Origin: Colwellia maritima
GTDB taxonomy: Bacteria; Pseudomonadota; Gammaproteobacteria; Enterobacterales; Alteromonadaceae
DNA: 64,000 nt
Direction of reading: 5' to 3'
Assembly: GCF_022669015.1 (NCBI RefSeq)
Contig: NZ_JAKKSL010000006.1
Span: 62,001-126,000, forward strand
Shown: piece after piece, positions 39,395 to 50,311 of the stretch
How positions within the stretch are numbered: the stretch's first letter is position 1
How the letters are laid out: each line of letters starts with the position of its first letter
The notes under the pieces: model-generated
The model's database searches: none
What the model was told of the DNA's origin: nothing
The model's input: the letters and a program-made list of their open reading frames with translations, nothing else
Program-made: the position numbers and the translations under genes

Positions 39395-41585
39395 TTATTT
39401 AGTAACTGGAAAACCCCGATCACGCATTAATGCTTTTACATCTGCATCTCTACCTCTAAAGGCACGATATGCCTCAGCAGGATCAACGGCATTACGCACA
39501 CTAAATAAGTGCTTAACTAATTTTGCAGCAATATCTATATCGTAAAATCCACCTGGTGATTGTGAAAAGGCTTCAGCCGCATCCGCCGTTAATACTTCTG
39601 CCCACATATAACCATAATAGCTAGCTGAATAACCTTCACCACTAAATACATGACCAAAATGCGTAGAGCGATGACGCATCACAAGAGCTTCAGGCATTTT
39701 TAACGCAGCCAAGGTATCGCGTTCAAATTTTTGCACATCAATACCCGTTGGGTCTACAGTGTGAAACTTCATGTCGACTAACGCTGACGCTAAATATTCA
39801 GTGGTTTTAAAACCTTGATTAAAGGTGGCCGCTTGCTTAATTTTTGCAATTAATTCAGCAGGCATTGGCTTACCTGTTTTATAGTGCACTAAGTAGTTAT
39901 TGATAACATCATCTGTCGATAACCAATGTTCTAATAGTTGCGACTGAAATTCTGTGTAATCTCTGACACCGCCATTAAGCGTTGGATACGCTACTTTTGC
40001 CGATAAAAATGCAACGCGTGCCCAAACTCGTGGAAATACGTTTCTGCATCAGACCAAGAAATTAAAGTAGGTTGGCCATCAACACCTTTGCTGAAATTAG
40101 AGTTATTTGATGACAAAACATTCTTCTTGCCGTCAAACGTTGTATAGCTACGGTAAGTAGTTGCCCATGCGCCAGAACGTTTACCTTTGCGTGCAAACGG
40201 GTCTAGATACCATAAACCAATATGTTCATGTGAGGTTTTGTCTGTCACTTCCCACACACGAACATCATCATTAAAAACAGGAACAGAGCCATCTTTAACT
40301 TCAGTAAATTCAAAATTAAATAAACGACCTGCGACATAAAACATAGCTTCTCGTAATTTATTTAACTGCAGGTATTCTTTTACTTCATTTGAATCTAAAT
40401 TGTATTTATCTTGACGAACTTTTTCAGCGTAAAAACGGTAATCCCAAGGTTCAATTTTATCAATACCGTCTTGTGCTTTACCAATGGCTAACATGTCTGC
40501 TACTTCTTCATCAACACGTGCGATTGCTGCCGGCCATACACTTTCCATTAAGTTAATGGCATTTTCTGGTGATTTAGCCATACGGTCCTCTAATCGCCAA
40601 GACGCGTAGTTTTTATAACCTAACAAGCCCACACGTTCATGACGCAATTGTAGAATTTCAGCAATAATGGCGTTGTTATCAAATTCATCTCCGTTATTAC
40701 CACGGTTATAATAGCTATTCCATACTTGCTTACGCAGTTCACGCTCGGTTGAGTAAGTTAAAAAAGGATCCATTGATGAACGGGTATTAGTAATGGCATA
40801 TTCACCTTGATGCTCCCGTGATTCTGCAGCGGACGCAGCAGAGCTAATAATAGAATCAGATAACCCACCTAGCCGGTCTTTGGTTAAATACAAAACATAG
40901 CTTTCTTCATCAGCTAATACATTGTTACCAAACTGAGTATGTAGTTGAGCTAAACGCTGATTAATATCAGCATAACGTTTTTTTGCCTCACCCTTCAAGG
41001 TCGCGCCGTTACGTGCAAAACTATTATAAGTTAAATACACTAAACGTTGCTGTTCAGGTGTTAAGTTTTTAACTTCATCGCTGTTATAAACCGCTTGTAC
41101 ACGAGAAAACAATGCTTCATTTTGATTAATTTTAGAGAAAAAGCCGAAAGTTTTGGTGCCATTTCTGCTTGAATTTTACGAAATTCTGGCGAAGATTGGT
41201 TTGAACTCCAAATCCCCCAATAAGTAAACACTCTATCTAAGGCATACCCTGTTTTTTCCATGGCAACAATTGTGTTTTCAAAGGTAGGTAATTCAGGATT
41301 ATTGGCAATCGCTTCAACTTCTGCCAGATTAATTTTCATGCCTTCTTCTATGGCAGCACTTAAGCCAACTAAAGACACTTTATCAAATGCAGGTACGCCT
41401 TGATAAGGGCCTTCCCACTTAGCCAGTAATAAGGCTTTAGATTGCTCAACCTCATCGTTATTCATTTGCATTATATTTTCTGATTTTTCAGTCTCTTGCA
41501 TGCTATTCTCAACAGCAGTATTGCCACCACTACAAGCCATTAAAATACTTGATAGTAAAAAGGTAGGTAATAATTTTTTATTCAT
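39395..41585 (-). CDS. M3-family dipeptidyl carboxypeptidase/oligopeptidase lipoprotein, Dcp-like (two frameshifts)
   Basis: About 730 residues. MNKKLLPTFLLSSILMACSGG is a lipoprotein signal (Cys18). The M3 zinc site SWSDAETYFHEFGHALHF has HExxH with the upstream Glu, and the family end FSGEGYSASYYGYMWAEVLTADAAEAF is intact. Frame losses fall in A-runs of the plus strand at 41138-41142 and 40005-40009 (T5 for T6 on the coding strand). Restoring them joins KINQNEALFSRVQAVYN and FHEFGHALHFLSAKVAYPTLNGGVRD. Dcp-type enzymes remove C-terminal dipeptides. The lipobox suggests a periplasmic, membrane-attached form used to degrade imported peptides. Confidence 0.9.
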
Positions 41586-41895
41586 AATTAATCTCTATCT
41601 AAAGTATAAATCGTTACAATGTGTTATCTAGATGATCGAAAACGCCATCGAGTTAACATTACATTAACAACAATCACTTGATAAAGAAATGCCTAGCATT
41701 GCTATTCAACGCAAATTGTATGCTATTAAGCTTATTCTAACTCATACCACTCAGTGCCTATAGATTTTGCCTAGCAAATAAATTAATCAGTCTGTCGGTT
41801 TTTATTGATCTAATACAAGCAAATTGAAAAGTATTTCATTACAATATATCAATAATACCCGACCAAATTACTCAAGCTTTATACAAGGTAAATCT
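41586..41895. other. Divergent intergenic region between the M3 peptidase and nnrS genes
   Basis: 310 bases. A weak FNR/DNR-like sequence TTGAT-CTAA-TACAA at 41805-41818 is the only candidate site seen; its second half-site matches poorly. Promoters for both genes are expected here. Confidence 0.3.
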
Positions 41896-43098
41896 ATGAT
41901 GCAAATTACTGACTTGCAAAAAGAGCAAAAAATTACGCCATTGTTGCGTTTAGGCTTTCGTCCTTTTTTTCTGAGTGGCGCTATTTTTAGCGTAGTAGCC
42001 ATCGTACTTTGGTTACTAATGTATAAAGGAACCATTAATTTATTACCTTTAGGTGGTGGCTATTGGTGGCATATACATGAAATGGTTTTTGGCTTTGGTT
42101 GTGCCATTATTGTTGGTTTCTTACTTACCGCAGTACAAAACTGGACAGGTACAAGAGGCGCCCAGGGTACTGTATTACTGATGCTATTTTTACTTTGGTT
42201 AGCAGGGCGAATTGTTGTGCTTTTTCCTGATTTGTTAGGCGCAGAATTAACAACTATTATCGATTTAAGTTTTTTACCTGCGGTAGCATTTGTATTAGGT
42301 AAACCTATTATTGCAATAAAACAATACCGTAACTTATTTTTTGTGCCTTTATTGTTGTTATTTACCATTGCCAATAGTGAAATGCATCTTGCCATATATA
42401 AGCCTGATACCTTTACTATTACTTATGCGGCCTACGCAGGAGTAATGCTAGTCACTTTTTTAATGTCGGTCATGGCCGGTCGTGTTGTGCCTATGTTTAC
42501 TGCAAACGGTACACAAACACCAAAAGCAACACCACTCCCTTGGTTAGACAAAGTCACAAACGGCTGTTTAGGTATTGCTATGATGTATTTATTGTTACAG
42601 CCAGTAGTTGGTTTTTCTGCAACATTCTTTGGCATACTGTTAATTGTTGCAGGTATTTTTCAAACCATGCGGTTAAGATGGCGACCTTGGATAACCCTTG
42701 GAGTACCTTTGTTATGGTCTATTCATGTTTCAATTAAGTTTATTGCCTATGGCTTAATTGTTTTGGGATTGAGTTATTTAATTGCCGAAATCCCCAGTAA
42801 CCACATCTGGCATTTGTTAACTGTTGGCGGTATGGGAGGGCTAATTTTAGCGATGATTTCTAGGGTTTCTCTTGGTCACACAGGTCGCCCATTGTCACCG
42901 CCAAAAGCCATGACCTTAGCTTATATCTGCATTACGTTAGCAGCACTTATTCGTGCTCTGGGTCCGTGGATTTTACCCGAAAAAACAATGATATTTATCG
43001 ATATTAGTGCTACCTTCTGGTTATTAGCGTTTGGTATTTTTGCCGTTACTTATGCCCCCATGCTAATGAGTCCCCGTAAAGATGGCAGACCAGGATAA
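41896..43098 (+). CDS. nnrS: NnrS family membrane protein (nitric-oxide stress/denitrification associated)
   Basis: 400 residues from ATG 41896 (AGG 8 bases upstream; a longer frame from 41824 lacks a ribosome-binding site). Twelve predicted helices. NnrS landmarks: LLRLGFRPFFLSGAIFSVVA, GYWWHIHEMVFGFGCAIIVGFLLTAVQNWTG (seen in pieces), AGRVVPMFTANGT, ISRVSLGHTGRPL. The conserved His and Cys/Met residues bind haem and copper in characterised members, which protect against nitrosative stress. A dehydrogenase gene starts 5 bases after the stop, so the pair is probably co-transcribed. Confidence 0.9.
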   Translation: MMQITDLQKEQKITPLLRLGFRPFFLSGAIFSVVAIVLWLLMYKGTINLLPLGGGYWWHIHEMVFGFGCAIIVGFLLTAVQNWTGTRGAQGTVLLMLFLLWLAGRIVVLFPDLLGAELTTIIDLSFLPAVAFVLGKPIIAIKQYRNLFFVPLLLLFTIANSEMHLAIYKPDTFTITYAAYAGVMLVTFLMSVMAGRVVPMFTANGTQTPKATPLPWLDKVTNGCLGIAMMYLLLQPVVGFSATFFGILLIVAGIFQTMRLRWRPWITLGVPLLWSIHVSIKFIAYGLIVLGLSYLIAEIPSNHIWHLLTVGGMGGLILAMISRVSLGHTGRPLSPPKAMTLAYICITLAALIRALGPWILPEKTMIFIDISATFWLLAFGIFAVTYAPMLMSPRKDGRPG

Positions 43099-43103
43099 CA
43101 ATA

Positions 43104-44073
43104 ATGAAAGCAGTTTTTTTAGATAGCCAAACATTTAGCGAAAATATCTCTTTTTCAGCCATTGAGCAACAAGTTACAATGCTAACTTCTTACCCAATCA
43201 CCTCTCCTGAACAAGTACTTGAACGCTGCCAACAAGCTGATGTTATTATTACTAATAAAGTCGTGATCACCGCTGAAATGTTAGCTAAACTTCCTCAGTT
43301 AAAGCTCATTGCTATCGCAGCAACGGGTTACAATAATATCGATATTGAGGCTGCCTCAAAATACAATATTGCTGTAACCAATGTGAGTGGTTATCGGTAA
43401 TGCTATTGCTCAGTATGTATTTTCACAAATACTTGAATACTATCAACAAACTTGTCATCACAATGCCAATACTGCGCAAGAATTATGGCAAAAAAGTGAT
43501 ACCTTTTGCTATCATGGCAAGGCTATTACAGAGCTTGCAGGCAAAACGTTAGCAATTGTTGGTAATGGCTTCTTAGGGAAATCTGTTGCTAAGCTTGCCG
43601 CAGCATTTGATATGAATGTGATGATCAGCGAACGCCCACAGAGTCTAGACATACGCGAAGGTAGGGTAAGTTTTGAACAGGCAATTGCACAAGCCGATAT
43701 TTTGAGTTTGCATTGCCCTCAAACTGCCGAGACTACAAATTTAATTAATGCTGCGGTGTTAGCTAAGATGAAGCCCAATGCCATGTTAATCAATACCGCC
43801 CGTGGTATGTTAGTGAACAGTGTTGATTTATTAGCCGCCTTAAAAGATAAACAGATCGCTTACGCCGTACTTGATGTATTAGAGCAAGAGCCACCGCCTG
43901 AAGATCACCCTTTATTAGTCGCATTACAACAAAACACCCTTGATAATTTAAAAATTACCGCACATATTGCTTGGGCAAGTAGTGAGTCACAACAACGCTT
44001 AATTCACATGCTAAGTGACAATATAGCCGCTTTTAAGCGTGGTGAAAGATTAAATCGCCTCGATAACATGTAA
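43104..44073 (+). CDS. D-2-hydroxyacid dehydrogenase, HprA/GhrB-like (frameshift ~43395)
   Basis: About 323 residues, NAD(P)-dependent. The N-terminal half of the catalytic domain (VIITNKVVITAEMLAKLPQL, IAIAATGYNNIDIEAA) runs to ~43395, where ATCGGT replaces an expected GCCGGT-like site (NVSGYAGNAIAQYVF when restored). Then the Rossmann motif LAIVGNGFLGKSVAKLAAAFD, LSLHCPQTAETTNLI, INTARGMLVNSVDLL (catalytic Arg), DVLEQEPPPEDHPLL (Glu) and TAHIAWAS (His). It reduces small 2-oxoacids such as hydroxypyruvate or glyoxylate. Co-directional with nnrS, 5 bases away. Confidence 0.88.
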
Positions 44074-44198
44074 ATAACCTCAGCTCGGCTTAATCAATGT
44101 TCTTCTAGCAGCTATTTTCACTAACTTCGACGTTAAATTCACTTGCAATAGGCTAGATACTAAACGGTAAGTAATATCTCTCAAGTTACAGCGCCATA

Positions 44199-45565
44199 TT
44201 AAAGATAATTATCCTTAAACTTGCCGTAATGAAAATATCCCCATTGGCCAACACGTCGCAGTGGCGCAAACGGGAATTTAGGCAAGGGTTTAGTGTACAA
44301 AGGCAAATTTGGCAGTGTTTTTCCTGCCACTTTCTCGGCTAAACGTTTGCCTGCTTGTACAGAAAAAGACACGCCACTACCACAATACCCCATAGCGTAA
44401 AATACATTCTCTTCAGCACCACCTTTTTTACCTTGGTAAATATGAGGTAAATCATCAAGTGCCATACAAATCCAACCAGACCACGCATAAGCTATATTCA
44501 AATTACCAAGGGCCGGAAAACTTGTTTTTAAAACGGCCAACAAACGCTGCGCATAGTATGGGTCATCCGCATTTTTTCCAGTAATGGCACCTCTACCACC
44601 AAAGAGAATTCGATTATCAGGTAATTTTCTATAATAATATTTAAGCGCTCTTGTATCCATCACCACATTGGAAGTTAAAAAGTTACATGCCGCTAATTGC
44701 TCGGCTGATAAGGGGTCAGTCACTATAATTTGTGACAGCACAGGCAAGGTTCTATTCGTAATTAAGGGATGAAAACCTTTAGGTGTATAGCCATTGGTTG
44801 CTATCACCACTTTTTTTGCTTTCACTGTACCTTTTGGTGTTGTGAGCAAAATACTTTTATCTACCTGCGTCGACACAAGACTAACAGGCGTTGATGTATG
44901 TACTTTTGCACCGGCTTGACGTGCTAGTTTTTGATAACCCCATGCCAATTTCAAAGGATTAATACCAAACCCATCTTGATAACGGATAGCACCATAAGCA
45001 TTTTCATCTGCCATGTAATTTTCATGTAACGCCTCTTTGGAGAGCACTTGTACATCATAACCAAACATCTGCTGCTGTAATTTAGCTTGAGACCTTAATA
45101 AGGTGAACATACTAGGTTTATGCGCCACTTTAATATATCCGGCAGCTTGCTGATCACAATCAATTCCTTCACTAATCAAGCTATTTACTGTGTCAACACC
45201 GGCACACATCTCATGGTAAATACCACGCATAACTTCCTCGCCCCATTTTTGTTGCATCGTACTATAAGGCATTCTTCCTGATGATTTTAATACGAACCCA
45301 AAGCATTTCTCCCGCTACAGCCCCAAGCCGTTTGATTAGCTTCAAATACATGAGCCTTAAGTCCTTGTTCTCGCGCTAGATGTAGCGCACATGAAAGTCC
45401 GGTATAACCCGCACCGATAATAGCTACATCTACGGTAATATCTTGTACAAGTTGCCCATCATCTTCTGGTTTGTTATCACTTTTTGCACCCGAAATATCA
45501 GCCCAATAACTATGTGTGTGTGCAACGCCACAACCTGGTGAATCATCTATCAGTGGATCGTACAT
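44199..45565 (-). CDS. FAD-dependent amine oxidoreductase, PuuB/OrdL-like (frameshift ~45300)
   Basis: About 455 residues, DAO superfamily. The N-terminus has the FAD Rossmann motif VDVAIIGAGYTGLSCALHLA and HVFEANQTAWGCSGRNAG. The second frame continues MPYSTMQQKWGEEVM...DGFGINPLKLAWGYQKLARQAGAKVH, VIATNGYTP, ILFGGRGAI, YAWSGWICMALDDLPHIYQ, YAMGYCGSGVSFSVQAGKRLAE. The break at ~45297-45304 reads GCTTTGGG where GCCGGG gives GRNAGFVLKSSGR. PuuB oxidises gamma-glutamylputrescine; relatives act on other amines. No other puu genes are nearby, so the substrate is open. Confidence 0.85.
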
Positions 45566-45676
45566 ATTACTCTTCCATTATTACGTTAGTTTATTTACGT
45601 GTTTCGTAGACTTTTATTAGCTATCGCTTTATTCTAACTAAAGAAATTTATCTTACTGTACCTAGGAAATTAAAGC

Positions 45677-48124
45677 ATGAATAAGCTTTATCTTGTAGTG
45701 GTTTCATTTTTTGTTTTTATGCTTGCCGGCTGTAATGGTCATAATGAAGACGAGTCTGATAACTCACCTCAAACTGTTACAAAGGTCGAACTATCCATTT
45801 TAGATAGCGACGGTGTTGCTAAACATAGTTTTAGCACAAGCGATACAATAACCTTACAAGCTAAAGTCACTGATGAAGATAATGCAGTTGTTCCCAACAG
45901 AGCGGTTAATTTTTCGGCATCCGTTGGTTCATTAACAGTTACCTCAAAACTAACCAACACCGATGGTTTAGCCATTGTTTACCTAACAAACGATGACGCT
46001 GTGATTGGTGCCGGTAGTGCGCTTGCCACTATAGATGAACTGACTACGCTGACCGAAGATTATGAATTTGTCGAATCAACTGTTGCTAATACCCTCCCAA
46101 ACTTATCCACAATAATGTCACGAAATAATGAGTCGACTAACCTTTTTAAAACAGATCAAGAAGTACAAATTTTTGCAACGTTAACAGATAGTGAAGGTCA
46201 AGGTATTGCCAATAAAATCATTTCTTTTACTGCTGATATTGGCACACTTAACATGGAAACTGCATTAACCAATAGCCAAGGCATTGCCAGTGTTACCCTA
46301 AGTGGCAGTGATGAAGATAGTGATGATATTATAGGCGCGGGTGTTATCACCGGCAGTTATACTATTGACGAAGACATAAATATAAACAGCACTTTTAATT
46401 ATCAAATTTTACCTGCCGACGCCATTATCGACAGTGATATTCAAATAGGTTATTTTGATGATAGCAGTAATTTTGTTGAAGGAAAGGTTGCTTTATCGAT
46501 AGAAAACAACACGATCAGTGCCGGAGGAACATTAGGACTAAGTGTTAATTTAATTGATAAAAATGGTGATTTGCTAGTAACTCCTGTTCCAGTCACTTTT
46601 ACCTCAAATTGTGTTCAAAATGGCAACGCTCGTATTGATGAGTCAGTTCTTAGTATTAATGGTACCGCTCATTCTACTTTTGAAGATATTGACTGTGCCG
46701 GCAGAAATGGCACCGATGATATAATATTTGCAAGTGTTACAGTGAATGAAATAACACACACTGCTAGCGAAACAATTACCATTAATGGCGAACAGCTAGG
46801 TTCAATCGAATTCATTTCTGCAGAGCCAAGCGCAATAGTGCTTAAAGGCACAGGCGGCCAAAACCAACAAGAAACGTCAACACTGACCTTTAAAGTAAAA
46901 AGCCAACTAGGTAACGTATTAGCACAACAGGAAGTAAAATTTGCCTTAAGTACCGCTGTTGGTGATATAAAGTTAAGCAGAGCGTCTGGTTTTACTAACA
47001 GTCAAGGCCTTGTCACTACGCAAGTTTCAGCAGGTACAGTGCCTACTGCCGTACGTGTTACCGCTTCAGCAAGTATGGATAACAGTGGCGACGAAATCAT
47101 TGTACAAAGCCAATCTGATCTATTATCTATCAACACCGGACTACCCGAGCAGCGGTCCATGACAATTGCTGCTGACATATTAAACCCTGAAGCAGGCAAT
47201 ATTAGTGGTGAAAACTCGACCATTACCGTGTGGCTGTCAGATAACTTTAATAACCACGCCCCTGATGGCACAACCGTTAACTTTACAACAGAAGGGGGTA
47301 ATATTGAGCCAAGTTGTGTGACTACAAATGGCAGTTGTTCAGTTACTTGGACCAGTAGCGAACCAAGAGTTGAAGACCATCGTATTACTATTTTAGCCGC
47401 CTTAGGTCACGAAACCTTCTTTGACACCAACGGCAATAATGTTTTTGATGATGCCGACGGTAGCCCCATTCTTGATATTGGCTCAAGTAACAACCCCAAT
47501 ATAGATTCAGGTTTTGATAATTACTTGACTCAATCAAGTGGCTTTATCGATATGTCTGAAGCATGGCGAGACGATAACGAGAATAGCCGATTTGATACTG
47601 GTGAAACCTTCCTAGATTTTAACAATGATGGAAGTTTTAGCACAGCTGACAGTAAGTTTAACGGTCCACAGTGTCAAGGAGGCAACTGTGCCGACGAAGG
47701 CAAGCGAAGTATTCATGTGAGAAAAGCACTTAAGCTAGTAATGGCTAGCTCTGCTGCTGAATATACACTCACTAATGGTACGGGTGGAACTACCTATGTT
47801 AATTCGTTAACAGGTTATAATACATTCTTACCTGACGTCCCCAATGGTGGAAGCCAAGCGTTTATTTTTTCCTTTGCCGATACTGGCTCACCGAATCAAA
47901 CCATGCCTAAAGATACCACGGTTAATATTTCTTTAAGTTCAGGCACAATTCAAGGAGAAACCGATTACACCGTAGCCAATACCACCCAAGCCGGTTTTAG
48001 CAAAATGAACTTTACTATTATTCAAGAAGCTGACAGTGAACCCCAAACCGTCATATTAACCATAACCGTCACCTCTCCTAGTGGTTATATTACTCGTTTG
48101 AGTCGTGATTTGAATTTATTGTAA
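45677..48124 (+). CDS. Large lipoprotein with Ig-like (Big_1/invasin-type) repeats
   Basis: 815 residues, uninterrupted. MNKLYLVVVSFFVFMLAGCNG is a lipoprotein signal with lipobox LAGC (Cys19). Four to five bacterial Ig-like domains follow, recognised by repeats such as TITLQAKVTDEDNAVVPNRAV..TLTNTDGLAIVYLT, VQIFATLTDSEGQGIANKIISF...NSQGIASVTL and VTTQVSAGT. A central segment (DTNGNNVFDDADGSP, NENSRFDTGETFLDFNNDG) has Asp/Asn-rich Ca-binding loops. Such proteins are usually surface-exposed adhesins or structural lipoproteins. A GNAT gene follows directly. Confidence 0.85.
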   Translation: MNKLYLVVVSFFVFMLAGCNGHNEDESDNSPQTVTKVELSILDSDGVAKHSFSTSDTITLQAKVTDEDNAVVPNRAVNFSASVGSLTVTSKLTNTDGLAIVYLTNDDAVIGAGSALATIDELTTLTEDYEFVESTVANTLPNLSTIMSRNNESTNLFKTDQEVQIFATLTDSEGQGIANKIISFTADIGTLNMETALTNSQGIASVTLSGSDEDSDDIIGAGVITGSYTIDEDININSTFNYQILPADAIIDSDIQIGYFDDSSNFVEGKVALSIENNTISAGGTLGLSVNLIDKNGDLLVTPVPVTFTSNCVQNGNARIDESVLSINGTAHSTFEDIDCAGRNGTDDIIFASVTVNEITHTASETITINGEQLGSIEFISAEPSAIVLKGTGGQNQQETSTLTFKVKSQLGNVLAQQEVKFALSTAVGDIKLSRASGFTNSQGLVTTQVSAGTVPTAVRVTASASMDNSGDEIIVQSQSDLLSINTGLPEQRSMTIAADILNPEAGNISGENSTITVWLSDNFNNHAPDGTTVNFTTEGGNIEPSCVTTNGSCSVTWTSSEPRVEDHRITILAALGHETFFDTNGNNVFDDADGSPILDIGSSNNPNIDSGFDNYLTQSSGFIDMSEAWRDDNENSRFDTGETFLDFNNDGSFSTADSKFNGPQCQGGNCADEGKRSIHVRKALKLVMASSAAEYTLTNGTGGTTYVNSLTGYNTFLPDVPNGGSQAFIFSFADTGSPNQTMPKDTTVNISLSSGTIQGETDYTVANTTQAGFSKMNFTIIQEADSEPQTVILTITVTSPSGYITRLSRDLNLL

Positions 48125-48159
48125 AGATGAAACCAGAACAAACGACGCAGGAACATCAC

Positions 48160-48795
48160 ATGCCAGAAATTAGCTACCAACAACTCAGTCCAAAGTACTT
48201 TAAGCAAGTTATTGAGTTAGCTAATAAAGTACATGGGGTTGGTTATCTCAATGAAAAAAGCTTAGCTGATTGGGCTGCGCGGAGTACCTGTACAAAAATC
48301 ATTAACGGTACTAAAATTAAAGATATTGCTAATAATTGTAGTTTTGTTGCGCTACTTAATCACCGTTCAGGCACAGCAACAGAACAAACAGATACAGAGC
48401 AACGACTGATTGGTTTTCGTATTACCTTTTCAGCAGATCAATGGCAAACCGATCAGTGGTGTACTCCAAAGTTATGGCAGGTACCTAAAAATAAATGCTG
48501 TTATTTTAAATGCAATACAGTAGATGAAAAATACCGTGGCTTGGGTGTGGGGAAGCAATTATTGCAACTTTCTATTCAAGCAGTAAAAAAACAAGGCGCA
48601 GTAGCCGGGATCTCGCATTTATGGAAACAAAGTCCTAATAATAGTGCGGTTGCTTATTTTACGCATTGTGGTGGTGAGTTAATTAATTATCACCCAGACA
48701 AGTGGAATGACGATAGCAAACACGGCTATATTTGCACTATATGCGGCAATGATTGCCACTGCGAAGCTGTAGAAATGATCATACGTTTTAACTAA
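48160..48795 (+). CDS. GNAT-family acetyltransferase with Cys-rich C-terminus
   Basis: 211 residues from ATG 48160, chosen because AGGA lies 8 bases upstream; an in-frame ATG at 48127 directly after the lipoprotein stop has no such site. GNAT core: YFKCNTVDEKYRGLGVGKQLLQLSIQ (acetyl-CoA loop RGLGVGK) and SPNNSAVAYFTHCGGELI. The C-terminus CTICGNDCHCEAVEMII carries four closely spaced cysteines plus His, which could bind a metal; this is unusual for a GNAT. Substrate unknown. Confidence 0.75.
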   Translation: MPEISYQQLSPKYFKQVIELANKVHGVGYLNEKSLADWAARSTCTKIINGTKIKDIANNCSFVALLNHRSGTATEQTDTEQRLIGFRITFSADQWQTDQWCTPKLWQVPKNKCCYFKCNTVDEKYRGLGVGKQLLQLSIQAVKKQGAVAGISHLWKQSPNNSAVAYFTHCGGELINYHPDKWNDDSKHGYICTICGNDCHCEAVEMIIRFN

Positions 48796-48833
48796 CGTTA
48801 GCTAATACTAACTAATCAAAAAATGAGAAATAT

Positions 48834-49552
48834 ATGAAGTTTTTACTCGTTTTAGTTACCCTAGTAATGATACTAATAACCTGCATCTCCGGCTCGGTCT
48901 GTGCACAAACAACCACGAGACCTCAATCACTCATTTTTGCTGTCCAACCCAACCAAGCAATGTTAATAAGACATAACAAACTTAATGATAATATTGTTAT
49001 AAAATTAGCCAAAAGATTAAATACCAAAGTAGAATTATATGAATGCCCCTGGGCTCGTTGTGTTAAAGCAATTGAAAATGGGGATGCGGATATTATTGAT
49101 GATTTGTTTTTTTCTACTGATAGGGCTGTATATACAGTTTTTTTAAAGCCTAGTTTTGAAACACAAACCAGTGGTTTTCGTTTTTATGCTGATAATACAA
49201 GAACAAAAGTAATCAATACTTGGGATGACTTATTAGGCTTACGCATTGGATTACTTAGAGGTGATAAGCATTTCCCCAAATTTGATGAGAGTACGGAATT
49301 AATTAAGTTTGATTTTATTAATTTAACTGTAGCCGTTAAACAATTATCAAAAGGGAGAATTGATGTGTTTATTTCCCCCCAAGCTTTAATGAAAATGATT
49401 TTAAGGCGATAGATAGCGATAACCAGATGACGAAACAGCCTTATGCTCATATTGAGCCCACGCCCTTATATGTTGGCTTATCTAAAAAATCTGCTTGGCT
49501 TGGCTACAAAACAGAACTCGAAACACAGCTAAATGCCATAGTAAACGAATAA
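48834..49552 (+). CDS. Periplasmic solute-binding protein, SBP_bac_3-like (frameshift ~49386)
   Basis: About 239 residues. A signal peptide (1-~24, MKFLLVLVTLVMILITCISG...) then a short extracellular solute-binding fold: KLAKRLNTKVELYECPWARCVKAIENGDADIIDDLFFSTDRA, LLGLRIGLLRGDKHFPKFDE, AVKQLSKGRIDVFISPQA (described in pieces). One T appears lost in CTTT at 49385-49387. The restored frame NENDFKAIDSDNQMTKQPYAHIEPTPLYVGLSKKSAW runs to the TAA at 49550-49552. No transport genes adjoin it. Proteins of this kind often serve as orphan sensors in Alteromonadales. Confidence 0.72.
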
Positions 49553-49560
49553 AGCATCAA

Positions 49561-50237
49561 TCAAACTGACCAATTAATCACTGCTTTGCCTTTTTTTGCT
49601 AGCCAAGCATTGGCTTTTGAAAAATGCTGACAGCCAAAAAAACCACGATAAGCAGACAAAGGGGAAGGATGTGGACCATTCAACACAAGGTGCTTTTCGT
49701 TATCAATATTACGGCCTTTCTTTTGCGCGTGAGCACCCCATAACATAAAAACGCAGCCTTGATTATCTTGGTTAATTTGTTCAATAATTTTATCGGTAAA
49801 CGTTTCCGACCCAATTTAGCATGAGAGTGAGCTAGCCCTTGTTGCACGGTTAATACAGTATTTAACAAGAGCACGCCTTGTTCAGCCCATGCGGTTAAAT
49901 TACCGTGATTAGGTGTAACAAAACCCTCAATATCGTTCGCTAACTCTTTGTATATATTTACCAAGGAGGGAGGAATTTTTACCCCTGCTTGTACAGAAAA
50001 AGCGAGTCCGTGAGCCTGAATTTTATCATGATCCATACCATGATAAGGATCTTGACCTAATATCACCACATTAACGGCTTCTAATTCGGTAAATTCAAAC
50101 GCGCTAAATACATGTTTTTCTTCGGGGAAAACCGAAATACCTTGAGCTCTTTGCTTAACAATTTCAGCTTGTAACTGGCAAAAGTAATCTTGCTGTTGCT
50201 CTTGCTTAATTATCTGTTGCCAGTGTGGTTTGATCAT
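49561..50237 (-). CDS. ung: Uracil-DNA glycosylase (frameshift ~49808)
   Basis: Family-1 UDG, ~225 residues, removing uracil from DNA. Motif [27 protein letters not shown] has the catalytic Asp, [21 protein letters not shown] is intact, and the second frame has [16 protein letters not shown] and motif [22 protein letters not shown] with the catalytic His. The break at 49806-49812 reads GGGTCGG where a Trp codon ([16 protein letters not shown]) is expected. A functional housekeeping gene is likely. Its stop lies 8 bases from the convergent solute-binding gene. Confidence 0.93.
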
Positions 50238-50311
50238 TGTGAAAGACTTATTTTAGTAAGTAGCAACGCAAATCAGCAAACTCACTTGTCATATCATGAG
50301 ACAAAATAGGC

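Noticed and set aside
41805..41818. FNR site controlling nnrS
   Set aside because: Only one half-site (TTGAT) matches well; noted as weak rather than claimed.
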